Assembly: GCA_964422465.1 (NCBI GenBank)
Contig: CAYRBD010000082.1
Location: 1 to 15,364 of the forward strand
Reading direction: 5' to 3'
DNA from: FW021-bin31 sp964422465
GTDB lineage: Bacteria; Bacteroidota; Bacteroidia; Chitinophagales; Chitinophagaceae
DNA: 15,364 nucleotides
In this document: positions 14,338 through 15,364 of the stretch, piece after piece
How the letters are laid out: each line of letters opens with the position of its first letter
How positions within the stretch are numbered: the first letter of the stretch is position 1
The notes under the pieces: model-generated
The model's database searches: none
What the model saw: only the letters and a program-made list of their open reading frames with translations
What the model was told of the DNA's origin: nothing
Translations under genes and position numbers: made by a program

Positions 14338-15364
14338 TTGAACAAACTCCAAATACAACCTTGTCTCTTCCGGTAGAAGAGATAAGGGAATTATTTCCGA
14401 TACTTCATCAGAAAGTCAACGGGCACCCGTTGGTGTATTTGGACAATGCCGCTACTTCACAAAAGCCTAAGAGTGTTATTGAAGCCATCAGAAATTATTA
14501 CGAATCTGATAACGCCAACATCCACAGAGGCATCCATACTTTGGCAGAAAGAGCTACCGCAAAGTTTGAAGAAACGCGTGAGGCGGTACAGCAGTTTATT
14601 AATGCCCGAGAAAAGGAAGAAGTAATCTTTACCGGAGGTACTACAGGAAGCCTTAATCTGGTCGCACAGACTTATGGCCGTAAGTTTTTAAAACCCGGAG
14701 ATGAAGTAGTTATTTCAGCCATGGAACATCATTCTAATATTGTTCCCTGGCAATTGATTTGTGAAGAAAAAGGGGCTGTTTTAAAAGTAATCCCACTCGT
14801 TGGCGAAACAAGTGTTTTGGATATGGATGTTTTTGAGGAATTGCTAAATCCTAAAACAGCCATTGTTTCCATTACTTATGCTTCCAATACGTTGGGCACC
14901 ATCAATCCGGTGAAGGAGGTTATTGATAAAGCACATGAGGCCGGTGCGAAAGTAGTTGTAGATGCGGCACAGGCAATCGTGCATCGTTCTATTGATGTAC
15001 AAGAACTGGATTGTGACTTCCTGGCTTTTTCCGCTCATAAGATGTATGGACCTACGGGCGTAGGGGTCCTTTATGGGAAACGTGAACTTCTGGAAGAAAT
15101 GCCACCTTATCAGGGTGGAGGAGAAATGATAAAAGAGGTTACTTTTGCCAAAACCACCTACAATGAATTGCCCTACAAGTTTGAAGCCGGCACACCCAAT
15201 ATCGGTGGGGTGATAGCCTTTAACGCGGCTATTGCGTTTATGGAGCGTCTGGATAGAGAGGGGGTAGCCGAACATGAACGGAATCTGTTGCAAAAAACGA
15301 TGAGCGGACTGGAACAAATACAAGGCATCCGCCTGATAGGAACGGCTCCCGAAAAAATAGGAGT
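14334..15364 (+). CDS. sufS: Cysteine desulfurase SufS, N-terminal part (runs off right edge)
   Basis: SufS is the PLP enzyme that removes sulfur from cysteine and hands it to the SUF machinery. The window holds 343 complete codons, about 85 percent of a roughly 405-residue family member. Visible residues are LDNAATSQKP (36-45), EHHSNIVPW (131-139), D210 in VVVDAAQAI, and the PLP lysine K236 in FSAHKMYGPTG. The persulfide-forming cysteine should lie beyond the edge. At three positions where E. coli SufS has R92, E96 and E250 (dimer interface), this protein has G101, G105 and Q260, although Bacillus SufS also varies there. The start overlaps the sufD stop by 4 bp, so it belongs to the operon; a sulfur acceptor gene (sufE or sufU) is expected just outside. 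Confidence 0.96.
   Translation, partial: MIEQTPNTTLSLPVEEIRELFPILHQKVNGHPLVYLDNAATSQKPKSVIEAIRNYYESDNANIHRGIHTLAERATAKFEETREAVQQFINAREKEEVIFTGGTTGSLNLVAQTYGRKFLKPGDEVVISAMEHHSNIVPWQLICEEKGAVLKVIPLVGETSVLDMDVFEELLNPKTAIVSITYASNTLGTINPVKEVIDKAHEAGAKVVVDAAQAIVHRSIDVQELDCDFLAFSAHKMYGPTGVGVLYGKRELLEEMPPYQGGGEMIKEVTFAKTTYNELPYKFEAGTPNIGGVIAFNAAIAFMERLDREGVAEHERNLLQKTMSGLEQIQGIRLIGTAPEKIG

Noticed and set aside
1..15364. CRISPR arrays, insertion sequences, tRNA/rRNA genes, riboswitches, phage genes
   Set aside because: I looked for direct repeat arrays, transposase motifs, terminal repeats, clover-leaf sequences and long structured leaders and found none that hold up.

Overview
The window looks like chromosome of a member of the Bacteroidota, most likely order Chitinophagales. 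The evidence is a MurF-alanine racemase fusion gene typical of that phylum, A-rich ribosome binding regions with little Shine-Dalgarno character, moderate GC content, and the Bacteroidota -7 promoter element TAnnTTTG in front of seven transcription units. The genus cannot be fixed by eye.

Layout, left to right. (1) 1-407, minus strand: the N-terminal 135 residues of a type II restriction endonuclease closely resembling HindIII, running off the left edge. It is clearly AT-richer than the core genes beside it. (2) 655-4159, minus: a TerC-family membrane protein gene followed 10 bp later by the murF-alr fusion. (3) 4329-6503, plus: prs, rplY (L25/CTC form) and pth, a classic conserved order, with rplY and pth overlapping by ATGA. 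(4) 6511-7713, minus: a probable lipoprotein of the serine beta-lactamase / penicillin-binding-protein-like family, converging on pth with a 7 bp gap. (5) 7900-9138, plus: serA with an ACT domain, followed by a small secreted protein (9201-9659) that carries three LKPxxF-type repeats and matches no family I recognise. (6) 9787-10459, minus: a two-gene cassette made of a four-helix membrane protein and a 68-residue XRE/Cro regulator. It is preceded by a complete -33/-7 promoter with a perfect 8+8 bp inverted repeat in its spacer. (7) 10749 to the right edge, plus: sufB, sufC, sufD and a truncated sufS, the SUF iron-sulfur cluster assembly operon.

Most of the window is housekeeping: cell wall precursor and D-alanine supply (murF-alr), PRPP (prs), translation (rplY, pth), serine (serA) and Fe-S clusters (suf). 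The accessory parts are the HindIII-like gene, the XRE/membrane cassette and the repeat-bearing secreted protein. I found no rRNA, tRNA, CRISPR array, insertion sequence or phage gene, and no multi-gene system that I would call undescribed. The best leads are the HindIII-like gene, whose methyltransferase should lie just outside the window, and the operator-promoter arrangement of the XRE cassette.
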